Part shown: one piece after another, positions 9,266 through 17,060 of the stretch | Position numbering within the stretch: position 1 is the stretch's first letter | Layout of the letters: every line of letters starts with the position of its first letter | NCBI GenBank assembly: GCA_020637775.1 | Contig: JACKJV010000025.1 | Location: forward strand, 1-28,138 | Source: Brucellaceae bacterium | Lineage (GTDB): Bacteria > Pseudomonadota > Alphaproteobacteria > Rhizobiales > Rhizobiaceae | DNA length: 28,138 nucleotides | Direction of reading: 5' to 3' | The notes under the pieces: generated by a model | Database searches by the model: none | What the model was told of the DNA's origin: nothing | Seen by the model: the letters and a program-made list of their open reading frames with translations, nothing else | Made by a program: the position numbers and the translations under genes

Positions 9266-10306
9266 TCACGCGTCCATCTTGGCGTCGACCATCCGCTCTT
9301 CGGCGATCATCGCCTCAAGCTGGCGGCGGAAGCGAAGCTGGCCCGCATCGATGCTCAGGTCGATATGCGGCGATTGCTTGTTGGTCATGCCGAGCTGAAC
9401 CTCGTGCAGGACGGCGCGATCCTCCTCGAAGGCGTGACGCACATCCTCGGCCATCATCTTCGACAGGGCCTCGTCATCCGGGCGGACATTGCGCAGCTGG
9501 AACCAGTAATAGCGCGTCTCGGACTCGGTAACCGGCGTCATGAAATTGTAGCTATCCATCACGAAGGTCTTTTCGTGCAGCGGCCCGTCCGGCCCGCCGG
9601 TCCCGGCCGGGGTGAAGACCGCGCGGATCAACGCGTGCGAGGGATAGCGCACCTCGTAATGCTGCAGCCGGTCGCAATTGCCTTCGAACTCGACCACCTT
9701 CTTGTAGAAGGGCGCCGGCTCGTGATCCATCATCCAGCGGTGGACGATGATGCCGTTCTCGGTCTTGGTGACACGCAGCGGCGTGTCCTTGGTGGCCGGT
9801 GCCGCGAACGAGCTCTGGTGCACCCAGGCCACGTGGCTGGGATCCAGCAGGTTGTCGCACATCAACAGGTAATTGCACTGCAATTCCATCGCATCGCCGG
9901 CATTGATCCCCCATTCGGGGCTGTCGAAATTCGGGATGTCGATGATTTCCTCGGGATCGGCCATGGCGGCATTGCCCATCCAGATCCACACCAGGCCATA
10001 TTTCTCGTGCACCGGATAGGGGCGCACCTTGGCCGCCGAGGGGATCCGCCCGCCGCCGGGTGCCCAGACACATTGGCCAGCGCAGTCGAAGGTCAGCCCA
10101 TGATAGCCGCATTCGACCGTGTTGCCCTTGATCCGGCCCTTGGACAATGGCAACTTGCGGTGCGGGCAGGCATCCTCAAGCGCGATGACCTCGTCCTCTT
10201 CTGTACGGAAGACGCAGATCTTCTCGTTCAGAACCTTGATCTGCTTCAGGTCCCGGGTGACCTCGGAACTCCAGGCAGCGACATACCAGGCATTGCGTAA
10301 GAACAT
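9266..10306 (-). CDS. Rieske non-haem iron oxygenase, VanA-like, probable demethylase/monooxygenase
   Basis: Terminal oxygenase using O2 and electrons from the neighbouring reductase. The 346-residue protein starts like VanA-type enzymes (MFLRNAWYVAAW). The Rieske ligands are C47, H49, C66 and H69 (CPHRKLPLSKGRIKGNTVEC, then GYHG). The mononuclear-iron motif is NLLDPSHVAWVH, with H158 and H163 as likely ligands and D155 as the bridging acid. VanA relatives perform O- and N-demethylations. NdmA/B/C-type relatives remove N-methyl groups from the purine ring system, including its imidazole N7. In a hut locus, N-demethylation of a methylated imidazole is an attractive but unproven role. The frame stays open to 10693, but the start is set at 10306: homology begins there, GAGG precedes it, and the extension would overlap the LysR gene. 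Confidence 0.91.
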   Translation of the reverse strand: MFLRNAWYVAAWSSEVTRDLKQIKVLNEKICVFRTEEDEVIALEDACPHRKLPLSKGRIKGNTVECGYHGLTFDCAGQCVWAPGGGRIPSAAKVRPYPVHEKYGLVWIWMGNAAMADPEEIIDIPNFDSPEWGINAGDAMELQCNYLLMCDNLLDPSHVAWVHQSSFAAPATKDTPLRVTKTENGIIVHRWMMDHEPAPFYKKVVEFEGNCDRLQHYEVRYPSHALIRAVFTPAGTGGPDGPLHEKTFVMDSYNFMTPVTESETRYYWFQLRNVRPDDEALSKMMAEDVRHAFEEDRAVLHEVQLGMTNKQSPHIDLSIDAGQLRFRRQLEAMIAEERMVDAKMDA

Positions 10307-10339
10307 TGGCGACCTCGTGAGTTGCTTGGTGTTATTCGC

Positions 10340-10354
10340 AATATGTCTGAACAT
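10340..10354 (-). promoter_or_regulatory. Shared element ATG(TT)CAGACATATT upstream of the Rieske operon
   Basis: On the minus strand this reads ATGTTCAGACATATT, 33 bases before the oxygenase ATG. It matches 13 of 15 positions, including a 10-base identical core CAGACATATT, with the element at 11433-11447. That element lies at a similar distance and in the same orientation ahead of the binding-protein operon. It contains the dyad ATGT-N4-ACAT. It may be the operator of the LysR regulator encoded between the two sites, or a common -10 region. Confidence 0.5.
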
Positions 10355-10389
10355 TTCGCCGTTAACAGGCAGAAATGGCCGACAATACT

Positions 10390-11322
10390 TTAGATATTCT
10401 GCTCGTCGGTCGCGTAGTTCCGGCTGGTCGCCATCAGCCAGTTCAGAAATTCGCGGGCTTTCGGCTGGTTCAATGTCGTATCGCCCCAGCAGACATAATA
10501 CGGCTCCGGCATCGGCAGATTGTCCTGCGACAGCCGCACAAGCCGGCCAAGATCGAGATCGAAACGAGAGAACGAGCGTTGCGCAAGGACGACGCCCTGC
10601 CCGCCTGCCGCGGCTTCGATCGCGCTGCTGGACAAGGAATGCACCGCCACCGGCTTGAAGGTCGCGCCGCGGATGCCGTTCGCCGCGAACCAATCGGCCC
10701 AGCGGGGCACCGAATTGTAGGCAGGGCCCCAGTCGATTTCGATCAGCGGCAGGCGAAGCAGCCCCTCGGCCGTGCGCACCTCGGGGTGGCGCTTGAGAAA
10801 CTCGGGCGAGCAGGCCGGAAAGCTGTGGTCGGTGAACAACACCCGGGCATGCGGGAAACGCTGCGCGATGCTGCCATAGGTCAGGCGGAACATGTCGTTC
10901 GTCAGGTCCGGGTCCGGTTCCAGATGCGTCGCCTCAAGCCGCAGGGGCACGTCGTTCAGATGCGCCTGGATATCGTGCAGGAGCGGGTTCAGCCATTTCA
11001 GCAAAAGCGTCGGCAGGCCTGAGACCTTCAGATCCGCGCCCATCTTCGTGCGCTGCACAAGGGTATGGGCCATGCGCAGGCGGTCGAAGCCTTCGGCGAT
11101 CAGCTTGTGATAGGCCAGCGCCTCGGCCGACAGGGCGGCGCGTCGGCCGTCCTTGTTGATCAGCTTCATGGACAGGTGTTCTTCCAGCACCTTGAGCTGC
11201 TGGCTGATCGCGCCCGAGGTCACGCCCAGTTCCTGAGCGGCGCCGGTGACGGAACCGAGACGCCCGAAGGCTTCGAAAGCCTGCAACGCGCGCAAGGGGG
11301 GCAAGTAGGATTTCACGATCAC
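10390..11322 (-). CDS. LysR-family transcriptional regulator (GcvA-like)
   Basis: DNA-binding regulator of 310 residues, likely controlling the flanking Rieske and transporter/dehydrogenase operons. The N-terminal winged helix-turn-helix (about residues 8-65: LPPLRALQAFEAFGRLGSVT, AAQELGVTSGAISQQLKVLE) has the GcvA-type LRALQAFEA start. The co-inducer domain follows, with SGLPTLLLKWLNPLL, and AAAGGQGVVLAQRSFSRFDL near the C-terminus. The first codon is GTG. Two GTG starts are possible, 11322 and 11316; the latter has GGAAGG at a better distance. It is divergent from the binding-protein gene across a 166-base gap and lies just upstream of the Rieske operon on the same strand, a typical position for a local activator. 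The effector is not known. Confidence 0.9.
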   Translation of the reverse strand: MIVKSYLPPLRALQAFEAFGRLGSVTGAAQELGVTSGAISQQLKVLEEHLSMKLINKDGRRAALSAEALAYHKLIAEGFDRLRMAHTLVQRTKMGADLKVSGLPTLLLKWLNPLLHDIQAHLNDVPLRLEATHLEPDPDLTNDMFRLTYGSIAQRFPHARVLFTDHSFPACSPEFLKRHPEVRTAEGLLRLPLIEIDWGPAYNSVPRWADWFAANGIRGATFKPVAVHSLSSSAIEAAAGGQGVVLAQRSFSRFDLDLGRLVRLSQDNLPMPEPYYVCWGDTTLNQPKAREFLNWLMATSRNYATDEQNI

Positions 11323-11488
11323 CTTCCCCGAATCGTGCGGACGCCGAATCGGTCGGAGCCCCGTTTAGCTGCGCTACACAGTATAGCAGGAATATTGAGT
11401 TGTCCCGGCCTTATGTCACCACTTACGATATTATGAACAGACATATTAACAAGCGACAACCCCAAACCATCTCTGCAGGGAGAGATCC
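11323..11488. promoter_or_regulatory. Divergent LysR / binding-protein promoter region
   Basis: A 166-base intergenic region, AT-rich at 11385-11450. An inverted repeat TATGTC (11412-11417) / GACATA (11440-11445) encloses the copy of the shared element at 11433-11447 (ATGAACAGACATATT). The binding-protein gene has AGGGAGAG at 11477-11484 as ribosome binding site. LysR proteins normally bind such divergent gaps, so autoregulation plus activation of the downstream operon is likely. Confidence 0.55.
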
Positions 11489-13048
11489 ATGACCATATCC
11501 ACCAATCGGCGTACATTGCTTCAGAGCGCGGCGGCCTTTGGCACGCTGGGCGTTCTCGGCCTCAACGGCAAGCCCTTGAAGGCGCAAACCACCCCACAAC
11601 AGGGTGGCACTTTCCGCCTTGCGATCAATGACTTCGACAGCGGCGAGACGCTGGATCCGCAGGTCAACGAAAGCAAATTCATGCAGAACCTGCAATACCA
11701 GATCCGCAACGCGCTGATCGAAGTCGGCCCCGGCGGCGTGATGGTGCCCGAATTGGCGACGGAATGGTCAAGCAATGCCGATTCGACGGTCTGGACCTTC
11801 AAGCTGCGCGAAGGGGTCGAGTTCTCGAACGGTCAGCCCTTCACCGCCGAGGACGCCGTGTTCTCGCTGAACCTGCATCGCGGCGAGCAGAGCATCTCGG
11901 TCATCAAGTCGCTGATGGCGGGCGTGACCGACATCCAGGCCACCGGCCCGCACGAGATGACCATCACCCTGTCGGGCCCGAACAGCGGCTTCCCCGCCGT
12001 GCTGACGATGGCTGCGACGGTGATCGTTCCGGCCAACACGACGAATTTCGACGAGGGTATCGGCACCGGCGGGTACATCCTGGAAAGCTACGAACCCGGT
12101 GTGCGGGCGCGGGTGGTGAAGAACCCGAACTACTGGAAAGAGGGCCGCGCCCATTTCGAGGCGGTCGAAACGCTGGCGATCCGCGACGTGAACGCCCGCA
12201 CCACGGCGCTGCGCACCGGCGAGGTCGATGCGATGAACGCCGTTGACGCCACGACCGCGCCGCTGATCCAGGCGATGCCCGGGATCGACCTGATCCAGGT
12301 GCAGGGCAAGATGCACTATTGCTTCAGCATGAACACCACTGAGACCCCCTATCAGGACCCGGATGTGCGCCTAGCGATGAAGCTCGCGATCGACCGCGAG
12401 GACATGGTCAGCAAGATCCTCGGCGGCTTCGGCTCGGTCGCCAATGACCAACCGATTTCAAGCGCCTATCCCTATCACAATCCGAACCTGCCGCAGCACA
12501 GCTACGACCCGGAACAGGCCCGCGCCCTGATGCAGCGGGCCGGCGTCGCAGATCACCGGCACGTGCTGCACGTCTCGGAAACGCCCTTTGCCGGGGCGGT
12601 GGACGCAGCCCAGCTGTTCAGCCAGCACGCCGCAGCGGCGGGGATCAACATCGAGGTCGCGCGCGAACCCGAGGACGGCTACTGGTCCAACATCTGGGGC
12701 AAGACGCCGTTCTTCGCCTCGCGCTGGTCGGGCCGTGCGAACGAGGACCTGATGCTGACCCAGGCCTATTCGCGCGCCAGCTTGGGTAGCTGGAATGCGA
12801 CGCACTGGGACAATGACGCCTTCAACACCGCGCTCATCGCCGCGCGCGGCGAGCAGGACGAAGAGCGCCGGCGCGAACTCTACTGGGAATGCCAGCGCCT
12901 CATCTACGAGGACGGCGGCATGATCGCGCCGATCTGGGCCGACATCCTCGATGCGAAATCGAGCAATATCGCCACCGGCGACGAGATCGCCAGCGATTGG
13001 GATATGGACGGCAACCGCGCGTCCGAGCGTTGGTGGTTCGCCGCCTGA
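11489..13048 (+). CDS. Family-5 (peptide-type) ABC substrate-binding protein, Tat signal
   Basis: Periplasmic solute receptor of the DppA/OppA type, presumed partner of the permeases and fused ATPase at 4588-8037, which lack an adjacent binding protein. The 519 residues begin with a twin-arginine signal (NRRTLLQSAAAFGTLGVLGL, arginines 7 and 8), with likely cleavage near LKAQ at about residue 32. The mature part shows typical SBP_bac_5 features: GGTFRLAINDFDSGETLDPQ, LATEWSSNADSTVWTFKLRE, VEFSNGQPFTAEDAVFSL and DVRLAMKLAIDREDMV. It starts an operon with the FAD dehydrogenase and aminotransferase genes, linking uptake directly to catabolism. Peptide-type receptors also take amino acid derivatives and betaines, so the ligand cannot be read from the family. 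Confidence 0.92.
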   Translation: MTISTNRRTLLQSAAAFGTLGVLGLNGKPLKAQTTPQQGGTFRLAINDFDSGETLDPQVNESKFMQNLQYQIRNALIEVGPGGVMVPELATEWSSNADSTVWTFKLREGVEFSNGQPFTAEDAVFSLNLHRGEQSISVIKSLMAGVTDIQATGPHEMTITLSGPNSGFPAVLTMAATVIVPANTTNFDEGIGTGGYILESYEPGVRARVVKNPNYWKEGRAHFEAVETLAIRDVNARTTALRTGEVDAMNAVDATTAPLIQAMPGIDLIQVQGKMHYCFSMNTTETPYQDPDVRLAMKLAIDREDMVSKILGGFGSVANDQPISSAYPYHNPNLPQHSYDPEQARALMQRAGVADHRHVLHVSETPFAGAVDAAQLFSQHAAAAGINIEVAREPEDGYWSNIWGKTPFFASRWSGRANEDLMLTQAYSRASLGSWNATHWDNDAFNTALIAARGEQDEERRRELYWECQRLIYEDGGMIAPIWADILDAKSSNIATGDEIASDWDMDGNRASERWWFAA

Positions 13049-13103
13049 TCCCGATTGGTGGGCCGCTGCTCCCCGGCCCGCCACCCCATCCCAACGAGGC
13101 CCC

Positions 13104-14489
13104 ATGACACAGCATACCAGCCCGCTCGACACGGTTCTCTCTGCCCTCTCGCCGATGTTCGGCGACCGGCTGTCGACAGAGCGGGCGATCCGCGACCAGC
13201 ACACGGCCGTGGAAAGCTGGCTGACACCGGCCGCGCCCGACGCCGTCGTCATGGTCCACAGCACCGACGAGGTATCCGCGGTGCTGAAGCTGTGCCACGC
13301 GCACGGCGTGCCCGTCGTGCCCTTCGGCGCGGGATCGTCGATGGAAGGCCAGGTCAACGCGCCGCATGGCGGGATCAGCCTCGATCTTTCACCGATGGAC
13401 AAGCTGTTGTCCGTCAATGCCGAGGACATGGATTGCACGGTGCAATGCGGCGTCGTGCGCCAGCGTCTGAACGAGGATCTGCGTGCGTCGGGCCTGTTCT
13501 TCCCGGTGGATCTTGGCGGCCATGCCACGCTGGGGGGCATGGCCGCCACCCGCGCATCGGGCACCACCACCGTCAGATACGGCTCGATGCGTGAACTCGT
13601 GCTGGGCCTGACCGTGGTGCTGCCGGATGGCCGAATCGTCAAGACCGGGGGGCGCGCGCGCAAATCCTCGGCCGGTTACGACCTGACGCATCTGTTCGTC
13701 GGCGCCGAGGGTACGCTTGGCGTCATCACCGAACTCACCCTGCGGCTGGCGGGCATCCCCGAGGCCAGCAGCACCCTCATGTGCAGCTTCGACGATATCG
13801 GCGCGGCCACCTCTGCCGTGGTGACGGCCCTGCAGTTCGGCCTGTGCCTGAACCGGATCGAACTGGCGGACGCGGTGCAGATGGCCGCGATCAATGCTTA
13901 TGGCAAGTCCGACCTGCCCGAGGCGCCGACGCTCTGGATCGAGCTGGCCGGGTCGCAGGCAAATGTGGCCCATGATTCCGAGGTCCTGCAGGACCTGATC
14001 CGAGATGCGGGCGCAACAGGAATGGAGCATGCCAGTGATGCCGAGGCGGCGTCCGCGCTCTGGCGCATCCGCCACTCGGCTCTCTATGCCTCGCGCGCGC
14101 TGCGGCCGGGGATCAAGGGGCTGTCGACCGATGTCTGCGTGCCCGTTTCGGCCCTGCCCGCCTGTATCGAGGGCATCGGCAAGGTCGTGGAGACCACGTC
14201 GATCAAGGCGCCGCTGATCGGGCATGTGGGCGACGGCAATTTCCACATGGTCCTGCTGTTCGATCCCGAGAACCCCGAAGAAACCGCCGAAGGGCGCCGC
14301 ATCAACGCGGCCCTGATCGAGCTGGCGCTGTCTATGGGCGGAACCTCGACGGGCGAACACGGGGTCGGTCTGGGCAAGAAGGCCTATATGGAGGCCGAGC
14401 ACGGCACCGCACTGGACCTGATGCGCCAGCTCAAACGCTGCATCGATCCCGCAAACATCATGAACCCCGGCAAGATCTTCGATCTTTGA
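13104..14489 (+). CDS. FAD-linked D-2-hydroxyacid dehydrogenase (LDHD/GlcD-like)
   Basis: Oxidises a D-2-hydroxyacid to the 2-oxoacid, passing electrons to a respiratory or electron-transfer-flavoprotein acceptor. The 461 residues include the PCMH-type FAD-binding domain: PFGAGSSMEGQVNAPHGGIS, GGHATLGGMAATRASGT and VGAEGTLGVITELTLRLAG. The FAD_oxidase_C domain carries GHVGDGNFHMVLLF (family metal/substrate histidines), GGTSTGEHGVGLGKK and the IDPANIMNPGKIF ending. The start at 13104 is chosen for AACGAGG at 13093-13099 and family alignment; the frame extends upstream only into the end of the binding-protein gene. It is 55 bases after the receptor gene and 15 before the HisC-like gene. In this context a D-imidazolelactate-type hydroxyacid going to imidazolepyruvate is a reasoned guess. 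Confidence 0.91.
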   Translation: MTQHTSPLDTVLSALSPMFGDRLSTERAIRDQHTAVESWLTPAAPDAVVMVHSTDEVSAVLKLCHAHGVPVVPFGAGSSMEGQVNAPHGGISLDLSPMDKLLSVNAEDMDCTVQCGVVRQRLNEDLRASGLFFPVDLGGHATLGGMAATRASGTTTVRYGSMRELVLGLTVVLPDGRIVKTGGRARKSSAGYDLTHLFVGAEGTLGVITELTLRLAGIPEASSTLMCSFDDIGAATSAVVTALQFGLCLNRIELADAVQMAAINAYGKSDLPEAPTLWIELAGSQANVAHDSEVLQDLIRDAGATGMEHASDAEAASALWRIRHSALYASRALRPGIKGLSTDVCVPVSALPACIEGIGKVVETTSIKAPLIGHVGDGNFHMVLLFDPENPEETAEGRRINAALIELALSMGGTSTGEHGVGLGKKAYMEAEHGTALDLMRQLKRCIDPANIMNPGKIFDL

Positions 14490-14504
14490 CCAAAGGACCC
14501 CCCG

Positions 14505-15614
14505 ATGAATTCCGACCTGATCCGTCCCGAAATCGCGGCGCTGCCGACCTATAATGCCGGGCTGGCGCTGGACCGGTTCCGTGCGCGTTATGGCATCGAT
14601 TGTCTGGCCAAGCTGGACAGCAACGAGAACCCCGCAGGCCCCTGCCCCGGCGTGGTGGATGCGATCCGCGACGAAGCCGCCGGGATCGCGCGCTATCCGG
14701 ATGCGGGCAACGGCGCGCTGCGCGAAGACCTTGCCGCCGTGACCGGTTCGAGCGCCGACCGGCTCATCATCGGCAACGGGTCCGAAGACCTGATCGGCGC
14801 GATCTTCCGCACGGTCCTGCGCCCGGGCGATCATGTTGTCACCATCTGCCCCAGCTTCGGGCTGCACGAATTCGGCGCTTTGGCCTCGGGTGCGCATGTC
14901 ACCAAGGTGCCGTTCAACGCCGATTGGAGCTTTCCGGTCGAGGGCATGATCCGCGCCATGGCGGCCGAGGCGCCGCGCGTGCTGATGTTCTCGTCGCCCA
15001 GCAATCCCGCGGGCCCGGCGATTTCGGCGGCCGAGTTCGACACGCTGCTGACGGCCACGCCGCCGCAGACGCTCGTGGTGTTCGACGAGGCTTACCTCGA
15101 ATACCTCGATCCCGCCGCGCGCTTCGATGCGATGGCGCGTTTGGAAGCCGGTCCCAATCCTTGGCTGATCCTGCGCACCTTCTCGAAAGCCTATGGACTG
15201 GCCGGGATCCGCGTCGGCTATGGCATCGCCTGCGATCCCGATCTGTCCGCGCAAATGATGAAGGCCCGCAATCCGTTCGGTGTCAACGCATTGGCTGTGG
15301 CTGCCGCCCGCGCCGCGCTGCGCGATGCCGATTACCTGGCGCATTCGGTCAAACTGGCGGCTGACGGGCGCACCAGGCTGGCCCGGCAATTGTCCGACGC
15401 CGGCTTCGCCTGCGCGCCGAGCCAGACCAATTTCGTCTTCTTCGACACCGGGCGCACCGCCACCGAATTCGCCGAGGCGCTACGCCACAAGGGGGTGCTC
15501 ATCAAGCCCTGGCTGGAAGAGCCTTATTCAAGCTGGGCCCGCGTGACGATCGGCACGGAAGAAGAGAACCGGCATTTCATGGAGGCTGTCGAAGCCATCC
15601 GCTGCCCGGCGTGA
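14505..15614 (+). CDS. HisC-like PLP aminotransferase (fold type I)
   Basis: Aminotransferase of the histidinol-phosphate/aromatic family, 369 residues. Visible PLP-site features are DSNENPAGP near the N-terminus, YPDAG, GNGSEDLI, FSSPSNPAGP, VVFDEAYLEYLD, and RTFSKAYGLAGIRVGYGIA with the Schiff-base lysine K228. The start at 14505 is preceded by AAAGGA 15 bases after the dehydrogenase stop, so it is the third gene of the receptor-dehydrogenase operon. HisC relatives recognise an imidazole side chain. Next to hut genes and a hydroxyacid dehydrogenase it probably interconverts imidazolepyruvate (or a derivative) and histidine rather than serving biosynthesis, but this is inferred. No hisB, hisD or other biosynthetic his genes are present. 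Confidence 0.9.
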   Translation: MNSDLIRPEIAALPTYNAGLALDRFRARYGIDCLAKLDSNENPAGPCPGVVDAIRDEAAGIARYPDAGNGALREDLAAVTGSSADRLIIGNGSEDLIGAIFRTVLRPGDHVVTICPSFGLHEFGALASGAHVTKVPFNADWSFPVEGMIRAMAAEAPRVLMFSSPSNPAGPAISAAEFDTLLTATPPQTLVVFDEAYLEYLDPAARFDAMARLEAGPNPWLILRTFSKAYGLAGIRVGYGIACDPDLSAQMMKARNPFGVNALAVAAARAALRDADYLAHSVKLAADGRTRLARQLSDAGFACAPSQTNFVFFDTGRTATEFAEALRHKGVLIKPWLEEPYSSWARVTIGTEEENRHFMEAVEAIRCPA

Positions 15615-15621
15615 CACGTCC

Positions 15622-15645
15622 CGGCCCGCCCTATCCGGCGGGCCG
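15622..15645. terminator. Hairpin between convergent aminotransferase gene and hutD
   Basis: A perfect 9-bp inverted repeat (CGGCCCGCC at 15622-15630, GGCGGGCCG at 15637-15645) with a 6-base loop, 8 bases after the aminotransferase stop and 35 bases from the hutD stop. There is no T-run. Position between convergent genes supports a transcript-end role. Confidence 0.6.
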
Positions 15646-15679
15646 CTCGACCGGGCCGCTCGACTCTGTGGGCGGTGCT

Positions 15680-16210
15680 TCAGCCCAGCCGCACGATCAC
15701 ACAGAGCGCATCGGGCGCAAGGGTGATCGCACCCCCCTGCCCCAGCGCGAAAGCGCCTTCCGGCAGCGCTTCACCCTCGACCACGACCTGCCCCCGATGG
15801 CACAGGATGCCGGTCTGCCCCCGGCTTGCATCGACCTGCGCGGGGCCTTCGATCACCTCGACTGAAGGCGAGAGCGCGCTGGGGTCGTAGATCAGGTTCA
15901 GGTCCCGCACCGGCCCGTCGACCATGCGGCTGTCCACCGGCGTCTCGCCCGAGAAGGGCAGCGGCTGGAAAGGCCGCGCCGCTAGAACGCCCTCGGGCGT
16001 GTGCAGATCCAGCCCGTTTCCGTCGATCACGGTCAGAATGCGCGCGAGCCCCTCGAAGACCGAGAACGGACCGTCCGTCGACACTTCGGCAATGCTGATC
16101 CGCCACCGCCAGGGCTCGACCCCATCGTCGCGCAGAACCTCATGCGTGACCCCGCCCCCGTTCTTCCAGGGGGTCGTCGTGAAGTCCTCGGGTCTGACGA
16201 TACGGAACAT
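15680..16210 (-). CDS. hutD: HutD family protein (cupin-like)
   Basis: Conserved companion of hut operons, a bicupin-fold protein. In Pseudomonas it is thought to limit hut expression, possibly by binding formylglutamate or a related intermediate; no enzymatic reaction is established. The 176 residues begin MFRIVRPEDFTTTPWKNGGG, the hallmark N-terminus of the family. They continue with WRWRISIAEVSTDGPFSVFEG and LTVIDGNGL, then PFSGETPV and DLNLIYDP. The start is set at 16210 by this motif; the frame extends to 16375 only because it runs into the adjacent IS6 element. It is transcribed towards the aminotransferase gene. Its 5' side is only 58 bases from the IS6 left end, so its original promoter may have been removed or altered by the insertion. 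Confidence 0.9.
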   Translation of the reverse strand: MFRIVRPEDFTTTPWKNGGGVTHEVLRDDGVEPWRWRISIAEVSTDGPFSVFEGLARILTVIDGNGLDLHTPEGVLAARPFQPLPFSGETPVDSRMVDGPVRDLNLIYDPSALSPSVEVIEGPAQVDASRGQTGILCHRGQVVVEGEALPEGAFALGQGGAITLAPDALCVIVRLG

Positions 16211-16268
16211 GGCGCTGCGCTTTCTGTCTGGGCTGGCTCCGCCCTCGGGTCCGGGCGGGGATCTGGAT

Positions 16269-16283
16269 GGCATTGCCAAGTTG
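16269..16283 (+). repeat. Left terminal inverted repeat of IS6 copy 1
   Basis: GGCATTGCCAAGTTG, perfect complement of the right terminal repeat. The same tip is found at 20049 in the second, truncated copy. Confidence 0.92.
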
Positions 16284-16316
16284 TTGTGTCGTGAAGCGCC
16301 TGCTACAGGATCTCGG

Positions 16317-17027
16317 ATGAAAACGCCATCATCCATGCCGCGCCTGAAGGGGTTTCGCTTTCCCCGTGAGATCATTGCCTACGCCGTCTGGGCATATCAC
16401 CGCTTCGCCCTGAGCGGGGCTGACGTCGAGGACCTTCTGGCAGAGCGCGGCGTGATCGTCAGCCGCGAGAGCATCAGGCTTTGGGTTAACCGCTTTGGCG
16501 CGCAGTTTGCCACCTGCATCCGGCGCGATAGGCCGGGGCCGTCGGACAAGTGGCATCTGGACGAGGTCGTCATCCCGATACGCGGCAGGAAACACTGGCT
16601 CTGGCGGGCGGTTGACGCCAATGGCCACACGCTCGACATCCTCGTGCAAACCCGCCGGAACGCCAGAGCCGCGAGGCGCTTTCTGGCAAGGCTCATCGCG
16701 CAATTCGGCCAGCCGCGTGTGATGATCACCGACAAGCTGCGCAGCTACTTCAAGCCAATCCGGAACCTGGCTCCCGACGCCGACCACAGGGCACACAAGG
16801 GGCTGAACAACCTGGTCGAGGGCTCACACAGACCAACGCGACGGCGAGAGAAGATCATGGGACGCTTCAAGTCCCAACGACAGGCGCAGAGATTCCTCGC
16901 CGCCCATGACCAGATCAACACCCTCTTCCGTCCCCGCCGCTATCGTCTCACCGCATCTTCATACCGCCACGCACGGGCTGACGCCTTCAGCCTGTGGACC
17001 GACTATGCGCTCGAGATGAACGCATAA
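16317..17027 (+). CDS. IS6-family transposase
   Basis: DDE transposase of 236 residues for the enclosing IS6 element. An N-terminal helix-turn-helix region (GADVEDLLAERGVIVSRESI) precedes the catalytic core. The first acidic residue is in WHLDEVVIPIRGRKHW, the second in VMITDKLRSYFKPI, and the third in NNLVEGSHRPTRRREK. The C-terminus (RHARADAFSLWTDYALEMNA) is complete. The start at 16317 follows GGATCTCGG. The frame continues upstream through the terminal repeat into hutD antisense sequence, which is not coding. It appears intact and could mobilise the degraded second copy. Confidence 0.93.
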   Translation: MKTPSSMPRLKGFRFPREIIAYAVWAYHRFALSGADVEDLLAERGVIVSRESIRLWVNRFGAQFATCIRRDRPGPSDKWHLDEVVIPIRGRKHWLWRAVDANGHTLDILVQTRRNARAARRFLARLIAQFGQPRVMITDKLRSYFKPIRNLAPDADHRAHKGLNNLVEGSHRPTRRREKIMGRFKSQRQAQRFLAAHDQINTLFRPRRYRLTASSYRHARADAFSLWTDYALEMNA

Positions 17028-17060
17028 GCGCTCACGCTTCGCCCCCCTTTGCGCCCACAA

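Noticed and set aside
10307..10693. N-terminal extension of the Rieske oxygenase frame
   Set aside because: It overlaps the LysR gene on the same strand. Homology and a ribosome binding site place the start at 10306.
13389..15389. 666-codon minus-strand open frame across the dehydrogenase and aminotransferase genes
   Set aside because: It spans two clearly real plus-strand genes and their junction; composition is rich in His, Arg and Gly, typical of antisense frames in GC-rich DNA.
15924..16316. Upstream extension of the IS6 transposase frame
   Set aside because: It runs through the IS6 terminal repeat and hutD antisense sequence, outside the element.
16211..16375. N-terminal extension of hutD into the IS6 element
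   Set aside because: The hallmark HutD N-terminus begins at 16210 and the extra codons come from IS6 and its flank.
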